A DNA stretch of 8,297 nt from Opitutales bacterium (GTDB taxonomy: Bacteria > Verrucomicrobiota > Verrucomicrobiia > Opitutales > T3Sed10-336), in contig SLOW01000090.1 of the NCBI GenBank assembly GCA_007132315.1, forward strand, positions 1 through 8,297, given 5' to 3'. Under the pieces are notes generated by a model. It was not told the origin of the DNA and did no database searches. It was given only the letters and a program-made list of their open reading frames with translations. The position numbers were made by a program, and so were the translations under genes. Below are positions 1 to 6,594 of this stretch, piece after piece; within the stretch, counting starts at the first letter, position 1; the number at the start of each line of letters is the position of its first letter.

Positions 1-1
1 C

Positions 2-865
2 TTCGCCAACCAGACCCTGGAAGCCGAAGTTACCATCGAAAGCGGCAGCCTCACCTTCCAGCAGCGCACCCGCCAGGCCCGGATGGTCCAGGAAGGACCA
101 GCCGATACGGTCACCGTTCCCCTGACCGACCCGCTTGTCCGCAAGACGGACCTGCAAATCGTGGACCACATCATGTACCACACCTTTCTTCCCCGCCTCG
201 CCATCCTGGAAATCGTCCGCGGTATCGAAAAACGCGATCTCCTCAATTCCCAGGACCGCCTGGAGGAAGTCACCCAGCTCATCGACACCCAGCTCCGCGC
301 CGCCAAAGCCCGTAGCGTCCACGCTTACGAAATCATCCAGGGCTACGAACTCGACCGCACCCGCATCCTCGAGGCCGAACCCATCGACCAGCAACGCTTC
401 GCCGAACAAGTCAACGCCCTCCGCCAGGTCCGCAACGAGGCCGAACGCACCCGCGTGAGAAAACGCGCCTACGAAACCTCTCCAACAGCGAAAAAAGCCA
501 TCCACAAGTACTACAACGTGGACAGCAACGGAGAGTACGACTTCGCCGTCCAACTCGATCGCGACCCCAACGTCCGCCTCTTCACCAAGCTCCGCAAAGG
601 CCGCTTCGTCATCGACACCCCCTACAGCGATTACTCCCCCGACTGGGCCATCGTGTACCAGGGCGAAAACGACCACCTCAAACTCTATTTCGTCGTAGAG
701 ACCAAGATCGACAAAGAATGGCAGGACCTCGACCACCGGGAGCAATCCAAGATCAACTGCGGCAAACTCCACTTCCAAGCCGTCTCCAGCGACATCAAAT
801 TCGACTGGGTCAAAAACTACCCCGACTTCCGCCGGAAATTCGGCCAGGAGACTGCGGTCGGATGA
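2..865 (+). CDS. Type III restriction enzyme, Res subunit, C-terminal nuclease part (5' end cut off by window)
   Basis: The reading frame is open from the first complete codon at base 2, so this is the last 287 residues of a longer protein. No start is assigned; the ATG at 83 lies inside the frame and has no separate support. The C-terminal part looks like the PD-(D/E)XK endonuclease domain of type III Res subunits. Counting from the Met at 83, an upstream acid is E151 (NGEYDF), the first metal ligand is D187 in IDTPYSDYSPDW, and E206 and K208 lie in YFVVETK. A 'REQSKINCGKLHF' helix follows (about 219-231), as is usual in the family. Residues about 20-135 are mostly helical and charged, fitting the linker after the helicase. 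In type III systems Res cuts DNA in an ATP-dependent complex with the methyltransferase Mod. Neither the helicase motifs nor mod is visible; mod normally sits upstream. Codons end very often in C, unlike the next gene. The domain call is firm; that the full protein is intact cannot be seen. Confidence 0.86.
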   Translation, partial: FANQTLEAEVTIESGSLTFQQRTRQARMVQEGPADTVTVPLTDPLVRKTDLQIVDHIMYHTFLPRLAILEIVRGIEKRDLLNSQDRLEEVTQLIDTQLRAAKARSVHAYEIIQGYELDRTRILEAEPIDQQRFAEQVNALRQVRNEAERTRVRKRAYETSPTAKKAIHKYYNVDSNGEYDFAVQLDRDPNVRLFTKLRKGRFVIDTPYSDYSPDWAIVYQGENDHLKLYFVVETKIDKEWQDLDHREQSKINCGKLHFQAVSSDIKFDWVKNYPDFRRKFGQETAVG

Positions 866-988
866 ATTGAAATCGGGTCATATGCGAATCGTCTCGTGCT
901 GGACCGAGGAGTTCCCGAAACAGAAGGACCGCGTAAAAGTTTGAAGGCATGGAAAATGGCACCGCCCCTTCCGTTCCCCATTCGGAGA

Positions 989-1017
989 TTGACGGCAACG
1001 GCACGGGATGGAAAGAT
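989..1017 (+). promoter_or_regulatory. Weak candidate sigma70-type promoter for the delta-60 repeat gene
   Basis: TTGACG at 989-994 matches five of six bases of the -35 consensus. Seventeen bases later, AAAGAT at 1012-1017 matches the -10 consensus at only three positions. It would give a short leader ending at the ribosome binding site at 1035-1041, which fits the start chosen at 1051. The -10 is poor, promoter consensus in the presumed phylum is not well known to me, and chance matches are common, so this is only a candidate. Confidence 0.18.
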
Positions 1018-1034
1018 TTGATTCCGCGCCCCAC

Positions 1035-1041
1035 AGGGGAG
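1035..1041 (+). promoter_or_regulatory. Ribosome binding site deciding the start at 1051
   Basis: AGGGGAG lies nine bases before the ATG at 1051, good Shine-Dalgarno spacing. The alternative in-frame ATG at 949 has no comparable purine run at the right distance, and starting there would put 34 polar residues in front of the signal peptide. This site therefore supports 1051. Confidence 0.7.
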
Positions 1042-1050
1042 CTCGAACGA

Positions 1051-3612
1051 ATGAAAACCGCTTTCTTGCTTTCCGCCGTGTTGTTTCCCCTGAGCCTGGG
1101 GGGCTTGCCCGGCTCTCTTGTCGAATCGATCGCTCCGGAAACGCGCGAACAAGTGGCGTTCGCGGAAGCCGCACGGGGTCCGGACGGTACACTGTACCTA
1201 TGGGCTGCGTTTCACACGGTTGAGGGTAACGAATCCGGAGGGATCCTCAAACTGGACGCGGACGGCGCGATTCTCGAGGTGCTCGCGGAAAAGCTGCTGC
1301 CGCCGGTCGATGCCCCGGGGTCGCCGGCCTTCATACCGTTCGGCGCCTCCGCCAGTCCCGAACTCCGGGTCCTTGACGACGGACGCCTGATGGTGGCACG
1401 GCCGGACAGCCACGGCGCCCTGATCGGCGCCGGCGGCCAGGTGAGCGAAGGTTTCTTCAACGAGGCGCCGCCGGACGTCCGGTTGATCCCGCAGTTCGAG
1501 CGCGACGGTTATCTTTACTTCATCGTTGTTCAAGCGGATAACGCCCGAATCCTTGTCCGTCAGGCCGTGACCGCCGAAGCGTGGAGTCCGGAAATCCTGT
1601 CTTCCGATCAACACCCCCTTCCGCCGCGGGCCGCCGTGCCCGGCCCCGAGGGACAAATCGGCGTGCTCGGATCGCAGAACATCTCCTGGCAGCCTATCGA
1701 GCAACAACTCTTCTGGATCGACGCGAACGGCGATCTCGTTCCGGAACGTCCCCCGGAAGCGTTGGATTCCGAACGTCCGGCCTCGCTGGAATCCTCGGCC
1801 GATGGCGGGATTCGCCTCACGTTCGCCCCCCCGCTTCCGCGTTTTTTTCCCGGCACGAATGTTGATTCCTATCGGGTGGAATTGCGGAACAATGAAGGCG
1901 AAGCGGTCCAAGTACGGGATTTCTGGATTCCCGCCTTCGCACCTTTCGCTTTCGCGGAAGCGGCCGGCGGCGCGGTCCTGGCATCCGGGCCAGACGGCAC
2001 GTTGCGGCGATGGCTCGCGGACGGGAGTCTCGACGAAGGTTTCACGAGCCCGGGACACGTTTCCCGTATCCTGCCGCTCGCCAACGACACGTTCCTGCTC
2101 GACGGAACGCGGCGCATCCTCGCCGACGGGACCGAGGACCCCGCGTGGCAACGTCCCGGCCTGGAACGCCCGGGATCGGTCAACCATCTGCTTCCGACTC
2201 CCGACGGAGGGCTTCTCGCCGCCGGTCGTTTCCAGCGGGCGGAAGGCGAGCCGTCCGCCGGTCTCGTTAAATGGAATCGCGACGGAATCCGCGACGAAAC
2301 GTTCGCTCCCGATCCGAGGCTCGAAACGGTCGCGTCGATGGCGATCGCGCCGGATGACAGCATCCTCGTTGCCACCGGCCGTTCCGTCATCCTCGGCGAG
2401 GGAGAGAGAACCGATATCGTGCGCCTGCTGCCCGATGGCGAAATCGACGAATCGTTTGTGGTGAGCGCGTTCGACACGCCGGTTCACGAACCGTTTTCCC
2501 GCCTGATCCAGATTAGCGTTCAGCCGGACGGGAGAATTCTGGTTGGTTTTTACCGAGACAGCGTCGGTGTCGGCTCGTGGGTCATTCGCCGCCTGCTTCC
2601 GAACGGCGCCCCCGATCCCTCGTTTTCGCAACGCGGCGGTTCCCTGTCACCCATGTCGGAACCCTTCCTCGTATTGTCCGACGGCTCGTTTTTCCTTGAA
2701 GGTACCCTGCACAACGCTTCCGGCGAAGTGCTGTCGCATGTGGACGGCGCCGATGGACGGGGATTTCACCCCCTCTGCCAGATGCCGGACGGAACGGTGA
2801 TCTTTGCCGAATCCTCCGGCGGCAAGCAGACCGTACGGCGGTGGCATTACGGGCGGTGGGACGCGGGCTTCGACGCCGCACCGCGCCGCGTTTCCGGCGC
2901 CGCCCCGGCCGGGTCGGGAAAAGTGTACGTCTGGGGGCCACCCTCCCAGGGCGAACTTCCCAAAAAGGCCAACTTGGTACGGCTCGACCGGAACGGACGA
3001 ATCGACCCGACGTTCCGGGCGCCGGAACTCCAATCCCGGCAACGCCGCGAGACGGATTCGTGGATCACCTTTTCGCGACAGGGACTCGCCCCTGTCGATC
3101 CGAAAGCGGCCGCCCGCGCGGGCCCGTTGCGGGCGGCCTGGTTTGACAGCGCCAACGGGCGGGTGTGGCTGGGAGGAGAATTCAACACCGCCGCAGGAGA
3201 ATCCCGCGACGGACTGGTTGTCCTGGCGGCGGGTGATGTGACGGGCTTCCACGCCTGGAGCGAGGCGGCCCTGCGTGACGCGCCGGAACAAACCGGGCCG
3301 GCGATGACTCCCGCGAATGACGGGGTTTCGAACCTGGCAAAATACGCCACCGGCGCCGATCCCCTGGCACCCGACGCCGCCGCTTCCGCCCTGAACCGCG
3401 TCTCGGCGGATCCGCTCAGCTTCGAAATGGTCCTCAACCCCGAAGCATACGACATTACCCCCAGCGTCGAAATCAGCGATGACCTCATAACCTGGCGAAC
3501 CGCCCTTCCCTGGGAGGTTTCGAAAACGCGTACCGATCGCCGCCTCACCGTTACACTCCCCGCGGCGGAACAGCGGAGTTTCATCCGGGTTAATTTCAGG
3601 CTCACGCAGTGA
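1051..3612 (+). CDS. Secreted delta-60 repeat (DUF5122-type) protein with verrucomicrobial-type C-terminal tail
   Basis: 853 residues when started at 1051. The frame continues up to an ATG at 949, but 1051 is preferred because it has a Shine-Dalgarno site and begins directly with a signal peptide (MKTAFLLSAVLFPLSLGG, hydrophobic about residues 4-18). The body carries degenerate delta-60 repeats, recognised by a DG-x-x-D-x-x-F core. The clearest are GSLDEGF (325-331), DGTEDPAW (359-366), DGIRDETF (411-418), DGEIDESF (462-469), NGAPDPSF (518-525) and NGRIDPTF (648-655), with steps of about 50-56 residues and often a 'PDG.ILV' beta strand between. Residues 757-771 (NDGVSNLAKYATGAD) open a C-terminal domain with a 'SDDLITWRTA' strand, ending in RVNFRLTQ; I associate this tail with exported proteins of Verrucomicrobiota. 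It is probably exported to the cell surface or medium. The exact function is unknown; no catalytic motif is visible. No cysteine-rich, PEP-CTERM or LPXTG sorting motif is present. Confidence 0.83.
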   Translation: MKTAFLLSAVLFPLSLGGLPGSLVESIAPETREQVAFAEAARGPDGTLYLWAAFHTVEGNESGGILKLDADGAILEVLAEKLLPPVDAPGSPAFIPFGASASPELRVLDDGRLMVARPDSHGALIGAGGQVSEGFFNEAPPDVRLIPQFERDGYLYFIVVQADNARILVRQAVTAEAWSPEILSSDQHPLPPRAAVPGPEGQIGVLGSQNISWQPIEQQLFWIDANGDLVPERPPEALDSERPASLESSADGGIRLTFAPPLPRFFPGTNVDSYRVELRNNEGEAVQVRDFWIPAFAPFAFAEAAGGAVLASGPDGTLRRWLADGSLDEGFTSPGHVSRILPLANDTFLLDGTRRILADGTEDPAWQRPGLERPGSVNHLLPTPDGGLLAAGRFQRAEGEPSAGLVKWNRDGIRDETFAPDPRLETVASMAIAPDDSILVATGRSVILGEGERTDIVRLLPDGEIDESFVVSAFDTPVHEPFSRLIQISVQPDGRILVGFYRDSVGVGSWVIRRLLPNGAPDPSFSQRGGSLSPMSEPFLVLSDGSFFLEGTLHNASGEVLSHVDGADGRGFHPLCQMPDGTVIFAESSGGKQTVRRWHYGRWDAGFDAAPRRVSGAAPAGSGKVYVWGPPSQGELPKKANLVRLDRNGRIDPTFRAPELQSRQRRETDSWITFSRQGLAPVDPKAAARAGPLRAAWFDSANGRVWLGGEFNTAAGESRDGLVVLAAGDVTGFHAWSEAALRDAPEQTGPAMTPANDGVSNLAKYATGADPLAPDAAASALNRVSADPLSFEMVLNPEAYDITPSVEISDDLITWRTALPWEVSKTRTDRRLTVTLPAAEQRSFIRVNFRLTQ

Positions 3613-3654
3613 GACGGAACGTTTCGGAAGGCCCTCGATTCCCTCCTCAAAGGC

Positions 3655-3924
3655 GTGGCGCAATCCGACACCGCAATCACCGCGTTCCTGCCGTTCACTC
3701 CATGCGGAATCGCCCTCGACACAATTCGCTCGACGTACCTTCTTCTTCAGGCTTTCCTTGCGGCCATGACTGGAAGTTCACGCCAGGTCATGAATGTCGA
3801 TGACGCCGACGCTGCGATCCGTCAGGAATCTCCGCCCGGCCTCAAACGCCTGCTCATTCGCAACCCCGCAGATGCCGGGAGGGAATGGGAACGGACAAAG
3901 AGCGCTAAGATTTTGTGGCGATGA
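3655..3924 (+). CDS. Doubtful small ORF, 89 residues, unrecognised
   Basis: A GTG-started frame ending 24 bases before the stress protein gene, on the same strand. Third codon positions are about 64% G+C by hand count, which is similar to the local composition and so does not prove coding. The product has a mildly hydrophobic first half (TAITAFLPFTPCGIALD, then TYLLLQAFLAAM) and a charged second half. It matches no family I know. There is no clear Shine-Dalgarno site before 3655. It may be a chance ORF, a remnant, or a real small gene in the same transcript as the stress protein; I lean to chance. Confidence 0.2.
   Translation: MAQSDTAITAFLPFTPCGIALDTIRSTYLLLQAFLAAMTGSSRQVMNVDDADAAIRQESPPGLKRLLIRNPADAGREWERTKSAKILWR
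3765..3792 (+). repeat. Inverted repeat / bulged hairpin upstream of the stress protein gene
   Basis: CATGACTGG (3765-3773) can pair with CCAGGTCATG (3783-3792), giving nine base pairs with a single bulged G around a nine-base loop. No T run follows, so it is not a standard Rho-independent terminator. It lies about 160 bases before the GTG at 3949 and inside the doubtful small ORF. It could be an operator half-site pair, an mRNA structure, or chance. Confidence 0.35.
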
Positions 3925-3948
3925 CAAACTCCGCGGGGGCCTGCAATC

Positions 3949-4797
3949 GTGTTTGAAAGTGCGTTGATTCCTCTTCGTTTTGACGAACCGCCGGAATTGG
4001 TTCAGTCGCTGACATCATTTCTGCGGAACTTCGAAACCCGCACGATCGTGTTGGTTCACGTCGTTTCTTCCGGACTGGAGAGCGTTTCCGGAGCCGAAAG
4101 GCGCCTGTGGAAACTCTCCGGACAACTTGCGGGGGAAGGTTATAACATCGAAACGGTCGTACGCACGGGCAGCCCCGCGTTGGAAATCTGTACGGTGGCC
4201 GCGCAACGCGAGCTCTCCTTCATCTGTATTCCCTGGCGGACAAAAAGCTTCCTGCAGCGCACACTCCTGGGAAATACGACGGTCGATGTGGCACGGTTGA
4301 CCGATGTGCCGTTATTCGTCTATAAGCCGCACGGCCGAAAGATGGAGACAACGCGTCTTGAAAGCGTCCTCTACGCGGCAAGTCTCGAAGGCGGACACGA
4401 GCAAATTGTTCCCTACCTCCGGGACGAGCATCTGGCCGCGACGCGTTTGTATGTGCTCCATGTCGGCTGGCGTGCTCCGGATCCATGGAGCGAACTGACT
4501 CGACGCGAGGAGATTTTCCATCGACTGAGCGCCATCAGAAACGAATGCGAAGGCTCCTTCGAAACGATAGAAACGATCAGTGCGGTGGGAAACGTCAGGC
4601 GGCATATTCTGCGGGAAGCTCGGGAGCGCGAAGTGGAGTTGATCGTTATGGGAAAACACGAGCATGAGAAGGAGCATACTCTCGATACCATGCTGGGTTC
4701 CACGGCGGAGCGGGTCACCCACGAGGCGACAGTCTCCGTCCTGCTGATCCCCTCGCGCCGCATTGGTACGAAACAGGAAGCACCATGCACCGAATAG
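3949..4797 (+). CDS. Tandem universal stress protein (two UspA domains)
   Basis: 282 residues from a GTG at 3949, the only start in this frame after the in-frame stop at 3922-3924; the binding site (GGGGG at about 3935-3939) is weak. Two UspA-like domains lie in tandem. Domain 1 is about residues 2-126: a first strand ALIPLRF, the strand TIVLVHVV, and 'DVPLFVYK' at its end. Domain 2 is about 136-268, with RLYVLHVGW, ELIVMGKH and a 'MLGSTAERVTHEATVSVLLIP' region that closely follows the family. The ATP-binding pattern G-2x-G-9x-G(S/T) is only partly kept: domain 2 has G235 and G250-S251 but Glu at the second glycine position and a longer spacer, and domain 1 keeps only G108. So ATP binding is uncertain, at best in domain 2. 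The protein is cytosolic. Its last 13 bases overlap the following BCCT transporter gene, which suggests translational coupling and a role in regulating compatible-solute uptake (inference). Confidence 0.87.
   Translation: MFESALIPLRFDEPPELVQSLTSFLRNFETRTIVLVHVVSSGLESVSGAERRLWKLSGQLAGEGYNIETVVRTGSPALEICTVAAQRELSFICIPWRTKSFLQRTLLGNTTVDVARLTDVPLFVYKPHGRKMETTRLESVLYAASLEGGHEQIVPYLRDEHLAATRLYVLHVGWRAPDPWSELTRREEIFHRLSAIRNECEGSFETIETISAVGNVRRHILREAREREVELIVMGKHEHEKEHTLDTMLGSTAERVTHEATVSVLLIPSRRIGTKQEAPCTE
4775..4780 (+). promoter_or_regulatory. Ribosome binding site of the BCCT transporter, inside the stress protein gene
   Basis: AGGAAG ends four bases before the ATG at 4785. Spacing is a little short but usable. 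Because it lies within the last codons of the upstream gene, ribosomes finishing the stress protein would uncover it, which is the usual arrangement for translational coupling. Confidence 0.6.
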
Positions 4798-6326
4798 CGG
4801 CCCTAATCAGGCAACAAAGCGTGTTTGTCGCCGCTCTGCTCTTGGGATTGCCCGTGGTGGGAGCGGGGCTCTTCGCTCCGGAATGGCTGGATCACAGGTC
4901 CGGACAAATGCACGGGCTGATTATCGATCATTTTGGCTGGGGATACCTGATTGCCGGCCTTATTTTCCTTGTATTTCCAATCATTCTGGCATTCAGCCGC
5001 TACGGAAATCTCAAGCTCGGAAAAGACCATGAAAAACCCCAATACAGTTATTTTGGCTGGTTCAGCATGCTCTTTGCCGCCGGGATGGGCATCGGCTTGA
5101 TTTTCTGGAGCGTCGCCGAACCCTTGAGCCACTTCGTGGATCCTCCGCAATCCCTCGTTGGGAGAAGTCCCGAAGCAGCCAAATTTTCCATGGTGCACTC
5201 CTTCTATCACTGGGGCATGCATCCATGGGCTATTTACATCACCATCAGCCTGGCTATCGCTTATTTTTCCTTCCGGCGGGGAATGCCTCCGTTGATTTCG
5301 AGTTGTTTCTATCCCCTGCTGGGCAACCGTATCTACGGACGGGCGGGCCATGCCATTGATGTCCTGGCCGTTTTCGCCACGGTATTCGGAATCGCCGCAT
5401 CGCTTGGCATGAGTGCCCTGCAAATATCGAGCGGACTCGCCGAGGTCAGCCCGCTGGACGGTTCTCAGGGATTAACCCTGGGAATCATCGGCGCGATTAC
5501 CGTGTTGTTCCTGCTGGCCAGCATAACCGGCCTGGACACCGGAATTCAGGTAGTCAGCAAAATCAATATTTTGATGGCTCTGGTTCTGATGGCCTTTATT
5601 TTCATCGTCGGCCCGACTTCCTATATCCTGAACGTGTTCACCACTTCCCTGGGAGGGTATTTCTCCTCTTTGCTCACGATGAGCCTGAACGCCAATCCAT
5701 TCGAGGGACACGACTGGACGAAGAACTGGACACTTTTCTATTGGGCCTGGTGGATTTCCTGGTCACCCTTCGTCGGCCTTTTCGTCGCGAGTATCTCGCG
5801 CGGCCGGACTGTGCGGGAATTCGTTCTCGGGGCGCTACTGGTTCCCTCGCTTCTGACCTTTCTGTGGTTCTCGGTTTTCGGGGGAGCGGCACTTCACCTC
5901 CAGCTTGTGGAAGGCAGAGATATTGCGGCTTCCGCGGTACAGGATGTGCCGCGCGCGCTGTTTGAATTTCTCGGTTATTATCCCTTCACTCCAAGCCTCA
6001 CCGTCCTGGCCATTTTGCTTTTGGTTGTTTTTTTCGTCACCTCGGCGGCCTCGGCAACTTACGTGTTGGCCATGATGACTTCCAAGGGGAACCTTACCCC
6101 GTCCGTTTCGAAGAAAATAGTGTGGGGTATCTACCAGTCCGCCGCGGCCGCCGGATTAATTGTTTCCGGAGGCCTCGTTGGCCTGCAGCAATTGGCGATC
6201 GCGGCCGCGTTGCCCTTTACCCTCGTCATGCTGCTGCTCTGCGTCTCCCTTTTCCGGGCCATGAAATACGAGTTCACAGTCGAACGGGGGAAACCCCCGG
6301 GAGCCGGCATGAACCTTGAAACCTAA
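4785..6326 (+). CDS. BCCT-family transporter (glycine betaine/choline/carnitine type)
   Basis: 513 residues, a normal core length for the family without the long N- or C-terminal sensor extensions of BetP. About twelve membrane segments are seen. The first begins near residue 10. A glycine-rich GMGIG (100-104) with FWSVAEP follows, matching sodium-coupled members; the sodium-independent carnitine exchanger CaiT has Asp at the last position. The substrate aromatic box of BetP is present: W143, W148 and Y151 in HWGMHPWAIY, and W322, W323 and W326 in WAWWISWSPF. The family signature NWTLFYWAWW is at 314-323. Residues matching the BetP sodium site 2 (F416, T419, S420) are present. The usual TSADS motif reads TSAAS (419-423), so the common Asp is Ala422. 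Predicted role: Na+-driven import of betaine or a related quaternary-amine osmoprotectant across the inner membrane; the exact substrate cannot be told. It overlaps the upstream stress protein gene by 13 bases. The family call is firm. Confidence 0.95.
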   Translation: MHRIAALIRQQSVFVAALLLGLPVVGAGLFAPEWLDHRSGQMHGLIIDHFGWGYLIAGLIFLVFPIILAFSRYGNLKLGKDHEKPQYSYFGWFSMLFAAGMGIGLIFWSVAEPLSHFVDPPQSLVGRSPEAAKFSMVHSFYHWGMHPWAIYITISLAIAYFSFRRGMPPLISSCFYPLLGNRIYGRAGHAIDVLAVFATVFGIAASLGMSALQISSGLAEVSPLDGSQGLTLGIIGAITVLFLLASITGLDTGIQVVSKINILMALVLMAFIFIVGPTSYILNVFTTSLGGYFSSLLTMSLNANPFEGHDWTKNWTLFYWAWWISWSPFVGLFVASISRGRTVREFVLGALLVPSLLTFLWFSVFGGAALHLQLVEGRDIAASAVQDVPRALFEFLGYYPFTPSLTVLAILLLVVFFVTSAASATYVLAMMTSKGNLTPSVSKKIVWGIYQSAAAAGLIVSGGLVGLQQLAIAAALPFTLVMLLLCVSLFRAMKYEFTVERGKPPGAGMNLET

Positions 6327-6465
6327 GTGTTCTATTGTACCTCGAAAACCGCCTTACCCCGAAAGTTCCCGCTGAAGCACGGACCTGCATGGCCAAACCA
6401 TTCCCCGTAGCGCCGAGCCGGCTTCTGGGGCGTTCCGGATAATACCTCCGCTTCCCAAGTAAGGT

Positions 6466-6479
6466 GCATGAATTCATGC
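6466..6479. repeat. 14-bp perfect palindrome, possible operator
   Basis: GCATGAATTCATGC is its own reverse complement and has an AT-rich centre, as many dimeric regulator sites do. A palindrome this long is expected about once in two windows of this size by chance, so the case rests only on its intergenic position, about 180 bases before the dehydrogenase start. Confidence 0.3.
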
Positions 6480-6539
6480 TCGTGCCGGGCACACGAACAA
6501 TGCGCATCCTGCCCGCACCGGCGGCGCGGGAGCCTGATA

Positions 6540-6582
6540 GCGATTCGGTTTCGTCAAACGATAAATGTCTTAACCGAATCGC
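6540..6582. repeat. Perfect 11-bp inverted repeat with 21-base spacer
   Basis: GCGATTCGGTT at 6540-6550 is the exact reverse complement of AACCGAATCGC at 6572-6582. Pairing stops at both ends (A/A outside, T/T inside). The spacer holds an AT-richer core with GATAAAT at 6560-6566 and a tiny CGT/ACG stem at 6552-6560. No T tract follows, so a simple terminator is unlikely. It lies 74 bases before the dehydrogenase start, suiting an operator pair or a 5' leader structure. Chance of such a repeat in a window this size is low (about 0.06 allowing spacers up to 30). Confidence 0.55.
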
Positions 6583-6594
6583 ATTCACCCCGAG

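Larger units (their letters stand above)
3613..3948. other. Intergenic region between the delta-60 gene and the stress protein gene
   Basis: A stretch of about 340 bases without a recognised gene. It contains an unrecognised 89-codon ORF (3655-3924) and one bulged hairpin (3765-3792), both listed separately. I found no Rho-independent terminator after the stop at 3612 and no convincing -35/-10 pair upstream of 3949. TAAGAT at 3906-3911 resembles a -10 but has no -35 partner at 17 bases. The promoter of the stress protein and transporter operon should lie here, since the previous gene has an unrelated role, but I cannot place it. Confidence 0.5.

Noticed and set aside
867..886. TTGAAA with TATGCG as a promoter after the Res gene
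   Set aside because: The two elements are only eight bases apart, and at 17 bases from TTGAAA there is no -10-like sequence.
1198..2631. 477-codon open frame on the minus strand
   Set aside because: It lies wholly inside the delta-60 repeat gene, its translation is low in hydrophobic structure and rich in Arg and Gly, and it matches no family. Long antisense frames are common opposite GC-rich genes.
2647..3663. 338-codon open frame on the minus strand
   Set aside because: It is antisense to the 3' half of the delta-60 gene, with shadow-like composition and no recognisable motif.
4803..5423. 206-codon minus-strand frame inside the transporter gene
   Set aside because: The sense strand has clear BCCT motifs across the same bases, and the antisense product is hydrophilic and unrecognised.
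6438..6443. GATAAT as the -10 of a promoter for the dehydrogenase
   Set aside because: No -35-like hexamer is found 16-18 bases upstream; a lone -10 match is too common to report as a promoter.
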